Position numbers and translations under genes: made by a program. 64,000 bases of DNA from Furcasterigmium furcatum (lineage: Eukaryota; Ascomycota; Sordariomycetes; Glomerellales; Plectosphaerellaceae): the NCBI GenBank assembly GCA_001599815.1, contig BCIA01000007.1, forward strand, positions 434,001 to 498,000. Direction: 5' to 3'. A model generated the notes under the pieces. It did no database searches. It worked only from the letters and a program-made list of their open reading frames with translations, and had not been told where the DNA came from. Below are positions 1-11,347 of this stretch, piece by piece; the stretch's first letter is position 1; each line of letters starts with the position of its first letter.

Positions 1-41
1 CGGGTAATATTACGACACTGAGCCGCGGATCAGTTACTTAC

Positions 42-1445
42 GCGTCAAACATCAGAGGCCCGATGATGTTGCCGACAGAGTAGGCAATAAATGTGCCTGC
101 GGCGTAAACAGACTTCTTGGTGTGGCCAGCCACGTTGGAGGTGCCGAGGCCGATGCACTGAGTCCAGGCAGACGAGAAGAAGTTGAGGAGATAGAACCCG
201 GCAATGCGCCCGGCGACCATTGTAGATGGAAGTTGCCACCTGTTTCGGGTGATTGAAGATTAGCATGCATTATCCTCGATGTATTCGCGGGTAAAACTTA
301 CAGCAGACAGCAGCCAAGAATAACCGGTAGACAGGCCACGGTGATGACTCGGAAGCGTGCGTTGGGGACGCGCTGGCCGATATAACCCGAACCCAGAATA
401 CAAATGAAAGCAAGGGCGCCGATGGGGAGGTTGAGGAGGAGGGACTCAAACGTGGTAAACCCCATACCGTTGAAGACGATGGGAGCAAAGGTAGTGACAG
501 CGCCGGAGCCCGTGCAGGAGACGGTGGACAGGATGCAGATCCCCCAGAGCTGGTAATCCTTGAGAGCCTCCCAGACCTGGTAGCCCTTGAAGGTCTTGTT
601 CTCCGCTCCGGCATTGTTTGCGCGCACCCGTTCCAAGAGGAGCGCCCTCTCCTCGTCGGTGAATCCCTTAGCCAGCTGGGGCGTATCTGGGAACAGCCAC
701 CAGAGCGCGACACCCCAGAAGAGTGTTACCGCCCCGGCGATGAAGTACATGTACTGCCAGGGCTGGAGGCTCCCGCCGGAGATGTGGCCGAGACCGTAGT
801 TGATCAGCGGAGACACGAGGAGAGAGCCGCCGCTGAAGGAGTACCACCAGCTCGAGCGGGACACCTGCTCCGAGTGCGTGTACCACAGGCCAACGACGAG
901 CATGAACATCGGCGAGACACCAGCCTCGATCAGTCCAAGGAAGAAGCGGTTGGCGAGAAACTGGCCGAAGGTCTTGCACGCAGGCGTAGCCAGAACAACC
1001 ACCGACCAGAGAAGGGTGATGGAGGTAATGACAATCCGGGTGGGATACCTCTGGGCGAGGAAGGAGATGGGATAGGTGCCGGCCATGTAGCCGAAGTAGA
1101 AGATCAGCGATGCCCACGAGTAATTGAGCCCGTCCATCATGCCGAGGTCCTCACGCATGCCGAAGATCGCGGCCTGGCTGAGAAGCGCCTTGTCGTAGTA
1201 TTGGAGGGCGTAGGTAAAGCACAGCTATCAAGCGAGGAACAAAGTGTCAGCATCGTCCCAGATTAAGGAGCTTGGATGTTCAGACATACAACAGGCATGA
1301 CCATACGATCAATGCGCTTCAGGAGCTTCTTGTTCAGCTCCTCGTCGATGGTGATGTGTCGTCCCTGCTCCGTATCGGACGCTGGGTCCATGTCCTTCTC
1401 GGCGAGGTGGTCCACCTGAGGCTTCTGGTCTGATGGGCCGTCCAT
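42..1445 (-). CDS. MFS permease of the Dal5/allantoate (anion:cation symporter) type, 3' end outside window
   Basis: Plasma-membrane proton symporter-like protein for an organic anion such as allantoate, a vitamin or a small acid; the substrate is not readable. Three exons fit: 1445-1290, 1224-302 and 239-42, with GTATGT, GTAAGT and GTAAGT donors. A fourth exon lies beyond the left edge because a donor follows the codon at 42. The charged N-terminus (about 45 residues) leads into CFTYALQYYDK, the TM1 motif typical of the fungal Dal5 group, followed by repeated hydrophobic segments and the MFS loop RYPTRIVI. TTATAAG near 1581-1587 serves as a possible TATA element on this strand. It is divergent from the D-lactate dehydrogenase gene. 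Family assignment is firm, substrate unknown. Confidence 0.85.
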
Positions 1446-1907
1446 GTTGACAATGGAGGTGTGGTAGCTTGGGGAGAAGAGGGTAGAACTTGGAAGGGGA
1501 AGCGAAGCCCTGATGCTGAAGAGCAGGATTCGATGCGATGTGCAATCTAAGACTTGGTGCAGAAGGGGGGCCGAGAGTGCTTATAAGTGTGTTTGGGCTG
1601 TATCCAAGAGGTAATGTCCCCCGTCGTCCCATTCCCCCAGACGAAGTGTTGTCACAGCGTCCGGCACAACATCCGGGGTAAGTCTCTGTCCTGGGGTTGC
1701 TTGTGGGGAGAAAGCCAGGTTCGGCTGCTCCAGTTCGGTCGCATCCGCGGCTCGGATACTCCCTTTTTGGAATATCCGATCCCCTCCCGGCCCGGTCTAT
1801 TTTGGCTGTGTGCCCAACCCGGCCGCACGCGAAGTTTGTCGATGTTGCTATGTTCTCCCTCGTTTTCTCTACATCTAATTTTCGACTATTTCTGTACAAT
1901 CTTGACC
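1446..1907. promoter_or_regulatory. Divergent promoter region, permease / D-lactate dehydrogenase
   Basis: This 462 bp region separates two divergent starts. A palindromic TTATAA lies at about 1581-1586, roughly 135 bp before the permease start. No further gene or repeat was seen. Confidence 0.5.
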
Positions 1908-3939
1908 ATGAAGCAAAGTTGGAGACCGCTGTCGAGGGCTGCTCGACACAGCGCACCACGCTGGAGTCATGGCTCCCGAAGCAACTCAACCCAAGTGTTG
2001 CGTGGGCAGACGACCGTCCTGGCAGCAGCCACGGGTACTTTACTTGGGGCGGTATCAGGATACTTCGCACTGAGCCAATGGGCTTCTGACAAAACCATTA
2101 CACTGCCTGGGAGTGCAACCCTGCCGGGCAGTATCCCGAGGACCTATGCCGACACAGCGACCGTCTTGAAGGCAAGGAGCAGAACTCTTGTTGGTAGAAT
2201 CTGCAACTTAGCTAACTCACCTTTATAGGCTCTAGACGAATTGCGCGGCAAACTGGGAGATGACGCGGTGAGCGTTGATCTCGATGATGTAGAAGAACAC
2301 GGATACTCGGAGTGGTCGACCTCCAACACCTCCGCCAGGCCCGTGGCCATTCTCCGCCCGATAAGCACGGTGCAAGTGAGTGAAATTGCCAAAGTCTGCT
2401 CCAAGTACAAGATACCCATGGTGCCTTTCGGCGCCGGTTCTAGCGTCGAAGGCAACTTCTCCTCGCCCAGGTCCGGAGTGTGCATCGACTTGTCCCTCAT
2501 GGATGCGATCGTCGAGTTCCATCCGGACGATCTGGACGTTGTCGTTCAGGCAGGAGTCAACTGGACTGCACTGAATGAGAAAATCAAGAACAGCGGCCTC
2601 TTTCTACCCCTTGACCCGAGTCCAACCGCGCTGATCGGCGGCATGATCGCGACAAACTGCAGCGGAACGAACGCCATGCGCTACGGCACCATGAAAGACT
2701 ACGTTATCAACCTAACCGTGGTATTGGCAGACGGCTCTGTCATCAAAACGAGGCACCGGCCTCGAAAGACGTCGGCGGGGTACAACCTCAACGCCCTCTT
2801 CGCCGGCTCCGAGGGAACGCTCGGTATCATCACCGAGGCGACTCTCAAGCTGGCTACCATTCCCGAGAAGCACAGCGTTGCCCTTGCCACATTCTCAACG
2901 GTCAAAGACGCAGCCACTGTCGCTTCGACTATGATTCGGAAGGGTGTCCCTCTGGCTGCGCTAGAGTTGATGGATGATGTGCAGATGAGCGTCGTGAACC
3001 TCAGCGGCGCGACAGCGGGAAGGCGGTGGGAAGAGAGTCCAACTTTGTTTCTCAAGTAAGTTCCGAAGTGCATTAATTCTGCGAATACCTGCAACCCCCT
3101 CCCATTGAACAGCGTTCGCTGATGCTCTATAAGGTTCTCCGGTACGGAGCGCTCAATCGGGGAGAGCATGAATGTGGTACAGCAGCTCTGCCGCCAGTCC
3201 GACTGTCGCACCTTCGAGACTGCCAGCGACGAACAGTCCATGGCGTCGCTTTGGTCGGCGAGGAAGCAGGCACTCTGGGCTTCCCTCGCAGTCCGTCCTG
3301 AAGGGACGGAGGTTTGGTCCACTGATGTGGCGGTGCCGATTTCCCGGATGGCAGGTCTCATAGGTAAGAAGACAGAATCCAGTAGACTTGACAATCCATG
3401 CATGCTAACCGCAGCACAGAGGATTGCAAGACCGGGTCTGCCAAACTGGGGCTGTTCTCAAGTGTCCTCGGGCACGTGGGAGACGGTAACTTTCATCAGA
3501 TGATCATGTACAATCCGCAGAAGCCAGAGGAGGTAAAAGCAGTAAAGGGTTTCATTGACAACATGATGCACCGTGCTGTTGAGCTTGAAGGCACAGTCTC
3601 GGTAAGGAAACATGAACGGATACTCACGCATTTGAAGCGACAATCTCAACTAACGACTCGGGACTTAGGGCGAGCATGGAATTGGAATAGGGAAGAAGGT
3701 AATTAGGCCACCCCAGAAGTTGGGAATCATAAGTGCTGACGTTCAACAGGAGTGTCTCCTTGAGGAGCTTGGCCCGCAGACGATCAAGGTGATGAAGACG
3801 CTGAAGAACAGTCTTGATCCAGAGTTAGTACCCTTCTTCCATACTGAGCAGCTCCGAAATACCTTAAAATACCATGCTGACCAAGTTCCTTCAACGCCTT
3901 AGCTGGTTGATGAACCCGGGAAAGGTCTTTGACGAGTGA
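1908..3939 (+). CDS. Mitochondrial D-lactate dehydrogenase (cytochrome c), FAD-linked
   Basis: Oxidises D-lactate to pyruvate and passes electrons to cytochrome c; Dld1-type enzymes sit at the inner mitochondrial membrane. The start at 1908 gives an Arg/Ser-rich presequence and one hydrophobic segment (VLAAATGTLLGAVSGYFALS). A PCMH-type FAD domain follows with PFGAGSSVEGN and GGMIATNCSGTNAMRYG, then the C-terminal oxidase domain ending in GEHGIGIGKK and a WLMNPGKVF-type tail. Seven exons close in frame to 547 residues: 1908-2171, 2229-3055, 3134-3363, 3420-3601, 3669-3698, 3750-3823, 3903-3939. The first intron needs a GC-AG donor (GCAAGG at 2172); a GT donor at the nearby GTAGAA breaks the frame. 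Family certain; D-2-hydroxyglutarate or glycolate-type paralogs are less likely. Confidence 0.92.
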
Positions 3940-4412
3940 GTGTTAGATGCTGGAATGGAGGGTGCCCAGTCCACAGGGTGATTGCGAAGATAGATTATAG
4001 ATCCATGGACACAGTGTAATCAAACAGCAGGTATATATCATCAATTTGACTTGGCCACTTGTTGTTTGCTTGCAATGCCTTTCCAGTTCTATTTGTCTCG
4101 TCCTCCGATCATCATCGTGGCCGTCTCGGGATGGGATGCCACCGGGACCGAAAAGGGGCGGAGAAGTGGAGCAAGTCCGATAAATTGGAGGGGAAAGCGG
4201 GGAGCGGGGTTGGTGGGCCTGGAATATGCAGTGAAGTCCGGGGGGCGTCGGAAAAATCTAAATAGGAAATCCCCCCGAACAACATTCGCCGGATATCTCG
4301 AGTGACCGCCCCAGTCCTTCAGGTCTCTCGGGTGCACGCATCGCTCCGCGGCTTCATGATCCAGATGCTCCCGGAATGATCTACTTTTCTGCAGAGCGCA
4401 AAACCCAGATCC
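3940..4412. other. Intergenic, no gene seen
   Basis: This stretch holds the 3' flank of the D-lactate dehydrogenase gene and the promoter of the Zn2Cys6 gene. Purine-rich GGGG runs lie around 4190-4250. I see no ORF with coding character. Confidence 0.5.
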
Positions 4413-7023
4413 ATGGACGACACCCAGAATCCGGCTGATGACGGTACAGCCGGCGACCCCGAGTCCTCCGTTCAGTTTCTTCCCATCAACCAAGCAGCAT
4501 CACCTCCTCAGTCAAAAAGGCGAAGGGCTTACCTATCATGTGAAGCATGCCGCAATCGAAAGTCTCGCTGCGTCCCTGCTGAGGCAGGGCAGCCGCAGCC
4601 TTGTCGGCGATGCGTCGACGATGGCCGGTCGTGCCAGTTCAGGAGTTCACGGAATGTACGACAGAGGGCCAGTCGGGCTGGGACAGCTAACTCACCTCCA
4701 GCTCCCGCTGCTACTATAACTGTGGCCATGGGTGGACTTGTCGATACGCCACCGTCAACTTCAGGAGGCAGCATAACAGCATCCTCATCGGCTTGCCAGC
4801 CACCACAAGGACGTAACAATGGTCCTCAAACGCACCACCCCCATGTTCTATCACCAGCTGGAATGACGAGTGCCTCGATTCAACCACCCATCGACACCCC
4901 TTCTTCGATTTCTCCGGGGCGTTCCGTGTCCTCGATCCTGCCGACTGCTCGAAGTCGGATCATCTCAGCACGTCTTCATGACACTGCCGATGCCCTGGAT
5001 CTTTTGACCTTCACCGCTACCAGTGAACAGGACAGGGCCACTCGACCTGGACCTGTCGGCAGCCCTGCGCAGGCCCGCAACCTGGGCGTTACGGCTTCGC
5101 CCGCCTCCTTTCCAAGGGCATCCGGGCCCAGGCAGACGAGCGATGCGGACTGGAACAAGACTGTCCTGGTCAGAAAGGCTGTCCTTAGCCGAGACGAGAT
5201 AATCGAGTACCTGGACTTCTATTTCGGGACTCTCTGGTCGGTTCGCCCCATCGTCCATCCTCTCTACAACGACAGAAGCAGATACCTCCTGCTTGCCACG
5301 GAGGAGCCCCTGCTCCTGACTTGCCTCGTCACCCTGGCTTCTCGCTATCACAATCTCTCCGGGTTCCATGGCGAGATCAGATCCGAGCGGATTCACTGGC
5401 AGGCCTGGAGGTTCTTGCAGAAATACCTGCAGTCGGCCCTCTGGGGCTCACCATACACCCGGTCTTCGGGGGCCATTGCCGCCATGCTGCTCCTGATCGA
5501 GTGGCACCCCAAGTCCATCAACAACCCGCTCGGTTTCAGCGGCGAGGACGATCTTGATACCTTCGGCCTGGCTGATGCTCGGCAACTCGACCCGCAAAAC
5601 AGCTCTGGCCCGTTCACCTCGTTGACAAATCAGCAACGATACGGCATGGCGGCGTTGCTAGAGGATTTGAACATTGTGGCGCCTGCGTACCGGAGCAACA
5701 AAATGTCCAGGTGAGTCTAGCATGGTCTTCGCCCCGAGTTCGCCTGTTATTGTCATTTCCCCATCCCGGCGAGCATGATAGCTGACTCTCATGGCTCAGG
5801 ATGCTGTTAAGCAACGCGATAGCGCTGGCCCAAGAAGGCTGCTGCTTCGACTGGGATCCGGCAAGCTCTCCAAGCTCAGTATCCGGTCACGAGGCTTTCA
5901 AGCAGCAATGGAACCAGCTGATCTGCGTCTTCCTCTATCTTGCCGACGAAAGCCTTGCCACACGCCTGGGTCTGGACACCTTGCTGCCCGACAAGGCTAG
6001 CAATGTTGTCCGAAGCAGATTCTCTGTCACCTTCGCAAGCCTCATTGCCGACGGCGCTCTTTGGGAGAGCTATTATGACTTGAGTACTGAGATCCGAAAA
6101 GCCAGGGAGCTCTTGTTATCTATGAAGAAGGGAGGATCGGCCTTGAGCAATGCGAAGCTCCTCCCAGAGCTCCAGCATATTGACAGAGCACTGAGTCGAT
6201 GGAGGCGCCAGCATGCCTACTCGGGCTCCGGTATGCTTCCGTGTCTGTCTCGCATGTCTTCAGACTAACCTGTGTAGTCGAATCGACGCTTCTGAGGGCT
6301 TCTTTGGATATTGAGCATCACTACTCGATCATGTACAGCTTTGCGCCCGCCAACCACGCTTTGACGCAAGACACAACAGTAGAAAGCGGTGGGGGTTTGG
6401 GTGGGCAACGAGAGCGAGCTGATTTGTCTGCGTTGGCAGAGCAAGCCACTCACGCCAGCCAGCAGATTCTGACAACAGTTGTGGATGTTTTGAGGCCGTT
6501 GAAGCTTCTCCCGTACCTCCCCGTCCGCTGTTGGCTGTGCATCGTGTCAGCCAACCTGCATTTGCTCAAGGTCAGTTCGTCCCATAAGATCTCAACAATT
6601 GGACAGAAACTGACAAGTCCATACCATCAGACTACTCTGATGGCCGGATCAACGCCGGCCAACTCGGACGGAAATATCCAACTGCTACGGTCATCCATCA
6701 CAGCGATTCGCGAAGGGTCCCCAGATGACACCCACATGGCTGTTCGATATTCCCGCTTCTTGGATATTCTACTCAACGCGTCCTTGCACACTTCCAGGGC
6801 GTCGAGTCCAACGGCACTGGCAAAGGATACGTCAGGTGATGCTCGGGACTCTCTCGTGCCTGGCGAGGAGGCCCAGATTTCTCTGCCGTTGAACCCGGCG
6901 TGGGAGTTGCCCACACCGGAATTTGCCAACGCTCTTGGGCAGGTAGCGGACCACCTGGTGGATTGGTCGGACGCGTCATTCGGCATGCCGGCGATCTGGG
7001 GGTCGTTTCTAGACCATAATTAG
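4413..7023 (+). CDS. Zn2Cys6 transcription factor with fungal-specific regulatory domain
   Basis: Nuclear DNA-binding regulator. A basic KRRR stretch precedes the binuclear cluster at about residues 43-76 with spacing C-x2-C-x6-C-x10-C-x2-C-x6-C (CEAC..CRRC). A Ser/Pro/Thr-rich linker follows, then the helical middle-homology region beginning near EIIEYLDFYFGTLW and containing RYHNLSGFHGE and LPYLPVRCWLCIVSANLHLLK. Four exons close to 804 residues: 4413-5710, 5800-6230, 6278-6570, 6631-7023. The last intron (60 nt, no stop, GTCAGT..CAG) could also be read through and would add 20 residues. It lies between a dehydrogenase and a cell-surface protein; its targets cannot be told. Confidence 0.85.
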
Positions 7024-7908
7024 GAAGGGATGTGCCATAGAAATAATTCACCATTGGCATGGCGCTACGAGTTCTGGCGCTTACGGTCCACAATTGGGCG
7101 CCTCGACTGCAACCATCGCCAGCAACGTCGCCTTGAAACTCTGCCTGTTGGCCGCGTCGTAAACGGCGACCAATTGGCAGTTGCACAACTGGGGCCGATG
7201 GGAACGTTCAGCAGCGGGACATCTCCAAACCCTGGGGTTCAAGCGGACGCCACAAGACCACACCATCTTCCCAATGATATGGGAAGTGGACGCTGCTTCC
7301 ACTGATAGCCTTGCTCCGCTCCTTGATCCCTTGGGAAGGTATGATATCTATGCAAAGTTGCGTAATCTGCTCGCCCACCGTTCACCCAGTCCCGCCGCGT
7401 GAAGCTTACGAGGAGGGTGCTGGCCAGGGTGATTGGGTTGACGTTTGGGGTGACGAGGGTGACCCGCGAGTGATCGAGGGTGATCTTACATATGTGTCTA
7501 TTAAACTCCTCGTTACGCATCTGCGCGGGATCGGCCTCTCGTCCGAATACTCATTCCTGCCTTGAGCAAAGGGCTTACTCGTACCGGGGGACATCTAACG
7601 AAGTGATTTCAAGAATGTGGATACACGATATTGTGCACTGACCGTCACTGAAACCCTCACGATAGGCCCCTTGGTCCACGAAGGCAGGGAGTTGTCTCGA
7701 TACCCAAGACATGCGTTGAACTTAAAATCAGTGACAGAACACCACTCTCAACGCCACAGGATTCCACACCTCCAATCTCCAATCTAGATAAACAACCACG
7801 ACCTGTCATGCTGCGACACTCATGCATCTACATAGGTAGCTTGCTTGGTGCTCGTGGCTCTTCCAAAACATATGTTTTGGTCGCACCCTATTTTTCCGCC
7901 CAGGCGTC
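7024..7908. other. Intergenic, no gene seen
   Basis: This is an 885 bp gap between two plus-strand genes. The short ORFs in it have no recognisable domain and no splice support. It holds the promoter of the gene at 7909. Confidence 0.45.
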
Positions 7909-9469
7909 ATGGTGACGACCAACTGTCGAGCGGTTACGGCGGCGGCCCTCGTTGCGTTTTGCCATGGGCTCAGCATCACACCCACCTCCGATTCCGAACT
8001 GATGTTCAACGCCTTGTTCGGGGGCACTGGCGCTACGTCAATTTCGACGGATGATGCCCTTCCCGCCGATATGCAAGGCATCTTTACCGATGGGCCGCAA
8101 CTCATTGGTGACGGTATTGTCCTGACATCTGGGCTGGCCACGAATGCACTGCCCGGCCAAGATCCCTTGTCAAACTCGGATCGTGGAGTCGATGGGTCGG
8201 AGATTTACTGCGAGTACGATGGCTTCACTCACGACTGGACGAACATGAGGGGATTTGTACGCTTCCCAGACGATGTGACGGAACTCGCAATCTCCTACAT
8301 CTTCTCGACAAGTGAAGGGTCAGAGACGCCTCACAGCACCCAATCGTTACGGCGGAATTTGCTAAATAATGGACAGTCCCAACCCCGACGTCATGGGCAT
8401 CACTTTCACCAACAGGCTAGTCGCGCTTCATAACGCCGTCGATTACTTCGACAACGGTGCAACGAGCATAGCACCACCTCTTAGCGGCGTGTCCTATGCC
8501 AAGTCGAGCGAGATCCGCACCGTCACCATTCCTATAACGCCCGGGGAACTCGAATACAGCTTCTTCATCTGTGACCTAGGAGACCCATTGAGGGACTCGG
8601 CTATGTTCCTCAGCTTCAACCCACGGCGTGCCAGCTCGTCTTCGTCGAGTACGACCACAACAACTTCTTCCACGACGAGCTCATCCACGTCCCCAACCGC
8701 TTCAACGTCCTCAACCTCTTCAACATCCACAACCACTTCAACGTCCACAACCGAAGAGTCCACCTCGTCAACCTCCGGGGAGCCGTCGACGACAGACACA
8801 AGCGCAACCCTGAGCACCAGCACGACCTCGAGCACGCTCTCGGACGGCACGGACGAGGTGACGACGACTGCCGCAACTGTCACGACTGCATCCGCGACCT
8901 CGGACTTCAGCAAGTCAGGGGTCGTCACTGCTACGGTATACCCTACGACTACCGTGAAGCTTCGCCCGGGACTTCCCACCCACCGCCTCGTTCCGACTTT
9001 CAGAGGCCGAATTTACGTCGAGAACATGGGCTATTGTGATGACAGCGGGCGCTGTTGGGATGAGAGACATGGCAGCGGCGAGGACATTGCTTGTGAGGAT
9101 GACAGTGGCCGTTGCTGGGACGAGGAACACGGCGGCGGCGACAGCAGTGGTAGCGGAGACTGTGACGGCAGCCGCCATTGCCAGGACAAAGAGTCCAGCA
9201 ACGACGATGGCGAAGGGGGGGATGCCGCTTCTGGGGGAGACGCCGTCGCAGATGCACCCCACGAGGCCGAGCCGCCTGCGTCTGCCCCAGAAGACGGATC
9301 TCGCGGTGATCGACAAGCGGACGGCGAGCAAGCAGACAAGAGACCTGAAGCCGATGGTGCGGCGCCGCATGTGGTTGTCTCGGGCGCCAGCAGTCTGCGG
9401 TGTATCCGGAGCACGATGTTCTCGGTGGTGTTGGGGATTGGAGGCGGGGTGATGGCGTTGAAGGGCTGA
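7909..9469 (+). CDS. Secreted Ser/Thr-rich surface protein with choice-of-anchor-L-like head and C-terminal hydrophobic tail
   Basis: Likely cell-wall or surface protein; no enzyme activity is indicated. One intron (8319-8376) gives 500 residues. Residues 1-20 form a signal peptide. The head (about 25-210) carries the pattern of choice-of-anchor-L domains: a LMFNALFGGTG start, DGIVLTSGLA, and a TELAISYIFSTSEG strand equivalent to the FxSEE element of that fold. A long Ser/Thr tract (about 8632-8920), probably O-glycosylated, follows. Next come three acidic cysteine repeats (CDDSGRCWDE, CEDDSGRCWDE, CDGSRHCQDKE) and a charged Asp/Glu/Gly segment. The last residues FSVVLGIGGGVMALKG resemble a GPI-attachment hydrophobic tail. 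The anchor-L call rests on motif resemblance; the rest is visible directly. Confidence 0.75.
9045..9210 (+). repeat. Three acidic cysteine repeats inside the surface protein
   Basis: The unit C-x(0-1)-D-D/G-S-G/R-R/H-C-W/Q-D occurs three times, at about 9036-9065, 9090-9125 and 9160-9195. The first two contain DSGRCWDE exactly and are followed by HGSGE or HGGGD. They sit between the Ser/Thr stalk and the acidic tail. Confidence 0.7.
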
Positions 9470-9787
9470 GAGAGAAACTTATTCAATGGTAAAAAGGAGA
9501 TATGACTATGTCTTGACATAGGTTTTCTCAGCGTCATGCCCATGCGCCTCTTAATATCCAGAATTCCCTGAATGGTTGATTGGACGGAGTTATTGACCGT
9601 AGGTCTCGACTGAATTCTCCGACTCCGCTCCGGACTATTTGCGGACTAATTAATCTCGCTGCTGGCTGATCTCAGCCACGGCATGTTGACCCCACAGGCT
9701 CTGCTATTTAAGAGGGCACTAAAGGGCCTCGCTGACTTGTCAACTTTGGTAGAATTTGATCTGCGAGCGGAAATACAAGCACCAGCC
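9470..9787. promoter_or_regulatory. Promoter of the acyltransferase gene
   Basis: TATTTAAG at 9705-9712 lies 76 bp before the ATG at 9788 and downstream of the earlier in-frame ATG at 9683. This favours 9788 as the translated start. Nothing else stands out. Confidence 0.5.
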
Positions 9788-11347
9788 ATGATTGTCAACC
9801 ACGCGAAACTGTCATGGCAAGAGACGTCCCCCAGTGTGTGGCAGCGGGATCTTGACGAGGTGGAACTATTCTGGGCCAAGGTTGCCAAGTTGAACGACTT
9901 TCAGGGTCGCCGGCCGTTTGAGGTCACTGGACACGTCTCTCTGGACATCCAGACCGCCGCCTCATCTCTTGAAGATGCGAACGAGCAGGTGGATTCCGCC
10001 TTGAAGAAGGCGTGGATCATGATCCGACATGACCATCCCACCATTGCTTCCCACACCGAGTACGACTTTTCTACCGAGAAGTTTGTCAAGACGTATCGCA
10101 TCAACAGCAACGAAGAGGACACGCAAGAATGGCTCCGGGGTACGCTCGTCCACGTTTCCGGATACTCCTGCGGTCGGGACTTTGCAAACGCAGATCCACC
10201 AGCCCCGAAGCTCCCGAGCATGTTCGTCATCAGCCCAGAGGCTAGGCTTGTGGACGGCGTGTACTATGTTCGTCGGGACCTGGTTCTACGGGCGGCACAC
10301 GATACGATCGATGGCGCTGGGACGCTGTTGCTGCTCGGAAACTTCCTCCGTCACGCCGCAAGCCAACTTGAAGATGCCTCGAGCGCACAGGTTCCTCGCC
10401 TGAGCGGCTCCGAGACGAGCAATCTCAGCCCCCCCTACCGCGTCGCCGCAGGTATCTCGCCAACCCCCACGCCAACCATCCAACGCCGCATCGAGCAGAT
10501 GGTGAGCGATCACGTACACTACGGACCGAAAGCAGGCTCGGGCCACCTGCCGCCACTTGGCCTGCCGTTCAAGAATCAGGATGTGCTCGCCCCCAGCCAG
10601 TGCCAACGCGTTGAGATCATGCTCAATGCATCAACGGTCGCCAAACTGCTTGCAGCTTGCAAAGGCGTCGGCGCCACGGTGACGCACATCTTCCATGCCG
10701 CCATCCCCATCGTCATGAGAGATCTCCAGGAAACAGCACCCGAGGAGCAGCGCTTCAACTACGTCTTCGACCTGTTGTACAACCTGCGCAAGTTCTGCGA
10801 CGAGCCTTACAACACGCCGGCGCATGCTGTCACGGCGTATCACTCTGGCTCCTCCAAGGGTGCCCGGATAGAGATGGTTGTCCCCACATCGGGTACCGCT
10901 CCGAGTAGCTCGGCCTCTGACGCCAGGAAGGAGGAATTCGCTCGCGTCCTGTCCGAAATCGTCGGATTTTACAAGTACGTGCGCGACGACTCGGATCAAG
11001 GCCAGCTTGCGCCTTACATGTGGGCGAGCCATCTGTCCAACATGCCAAAGGTGCCGCGAACCCCGCTCCTCGGTCCTCCGCCTGGGGAGCGGCCGACGGC
11101 TACTGTCTCGAGTCTAGGGGTGGTGGATGCGATTGTGCCGCCGCAGATTGGCCGAATCTCGACGTTTTACCCTTGGATTACGGGTGAGGAAATGTCAAAT
11201 CAGTTCGGGTTGTTCCTCGTTACTCACCGAGGAGAGCTGAGCTTCGCTTGTGCGTACAACGCAGCGTGGCATGACCGAGACGAGGCGCTTGACTTCTTGC
11301 AGAGATGTAAGAGCGTGGTCTTTGACTTCTTAGGGATGAAAGATTAG
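9788..11347 (+). CDS. Condensation-fold acyltransferase, Tri3/15-O-acetyltransferase-like
   Basis: Probably transfers an acyl group from CoA to a hydroxyl or amine of a small metabolite. It is a single exon of 519 residues from 9788; an in-frame ATG at 9683 would add 35 residues, but a TATA-like box lies between the two. The catalytic HxxxDG motif of BAHD/condensation enzymes is present as HDTIDG at about residues 171-176, inside LVLRAAHDTIDGAGTL. The second half shows KVPRTPLLGPPPG and a FYPWITGEEMSNQFGLFLVTHRGELSFACAYN-like terminal strand region typical of the fold. The DFGWG motif of plant BAHD enzymes is absent. No polyketide, peptide or terpene synthase is nearby, so a toxin-pathway role cannot be inferred; family level only. 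Confidence 0.75.
   Translation: MIVNHAKLSWQETSPSVWQRDLDEVELFWAKVAKLNDFQGRRPFEVTGHVSLDIQTAASSLEDANEQVDSALKKAWIMIRHDHPTIASHTEYDFSTEKFVKTYRINSNEEDTQEWLRGTLVHVSGYSCGRDFANADPPAPKLPSMFVISPEARLVDGVYYVRRDLVLRAAHDTIDGAGTLLLLGNFLRHAASQLEDASSAQVPRLSGSETSNLSPPYRVAAGISPTPTPTIQRRIEQMVSDHVHYGPKAGSGHLPPLGLPFKNQDVLAPSQCQRVEIMLNASTVAKLLAACKGVGATVTHIFHAAIPIVMRDLQETAPEEQRFNYVFDLLYNLRKFCDEPYNTPAHAVTAYHSGSSKGARIEMVVPTSGTAPSSSASDARKEEFARVLSEIVGFYKYVRDDSDQGQLAPYMWASHLSNMPKVPRTPLLGPPPGERPTATVSSLGVVDAIVPPQIGRISTFYPWITGEEMSNQFGLFLVTHRGELSFACAYNAAWHDRDEALDFLQRCKSVVFDFLGMKD

Noticed and set aside
8632..8920. Low-complexity TCN/ACN tract as a microsatellite or CRISPR-like array
   Set aside because: It has no regular unit and no spacers, and it lies in frame as a Ser/Thr-rich stalk of the surface protein.
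9683..9787. Earlier ATG of the acyltransferase frame
   Set aside because: A TATTTAAG box lies between 9683 and 9788 and the extra residues look unrelated to the fold. Kept only as an alternative.
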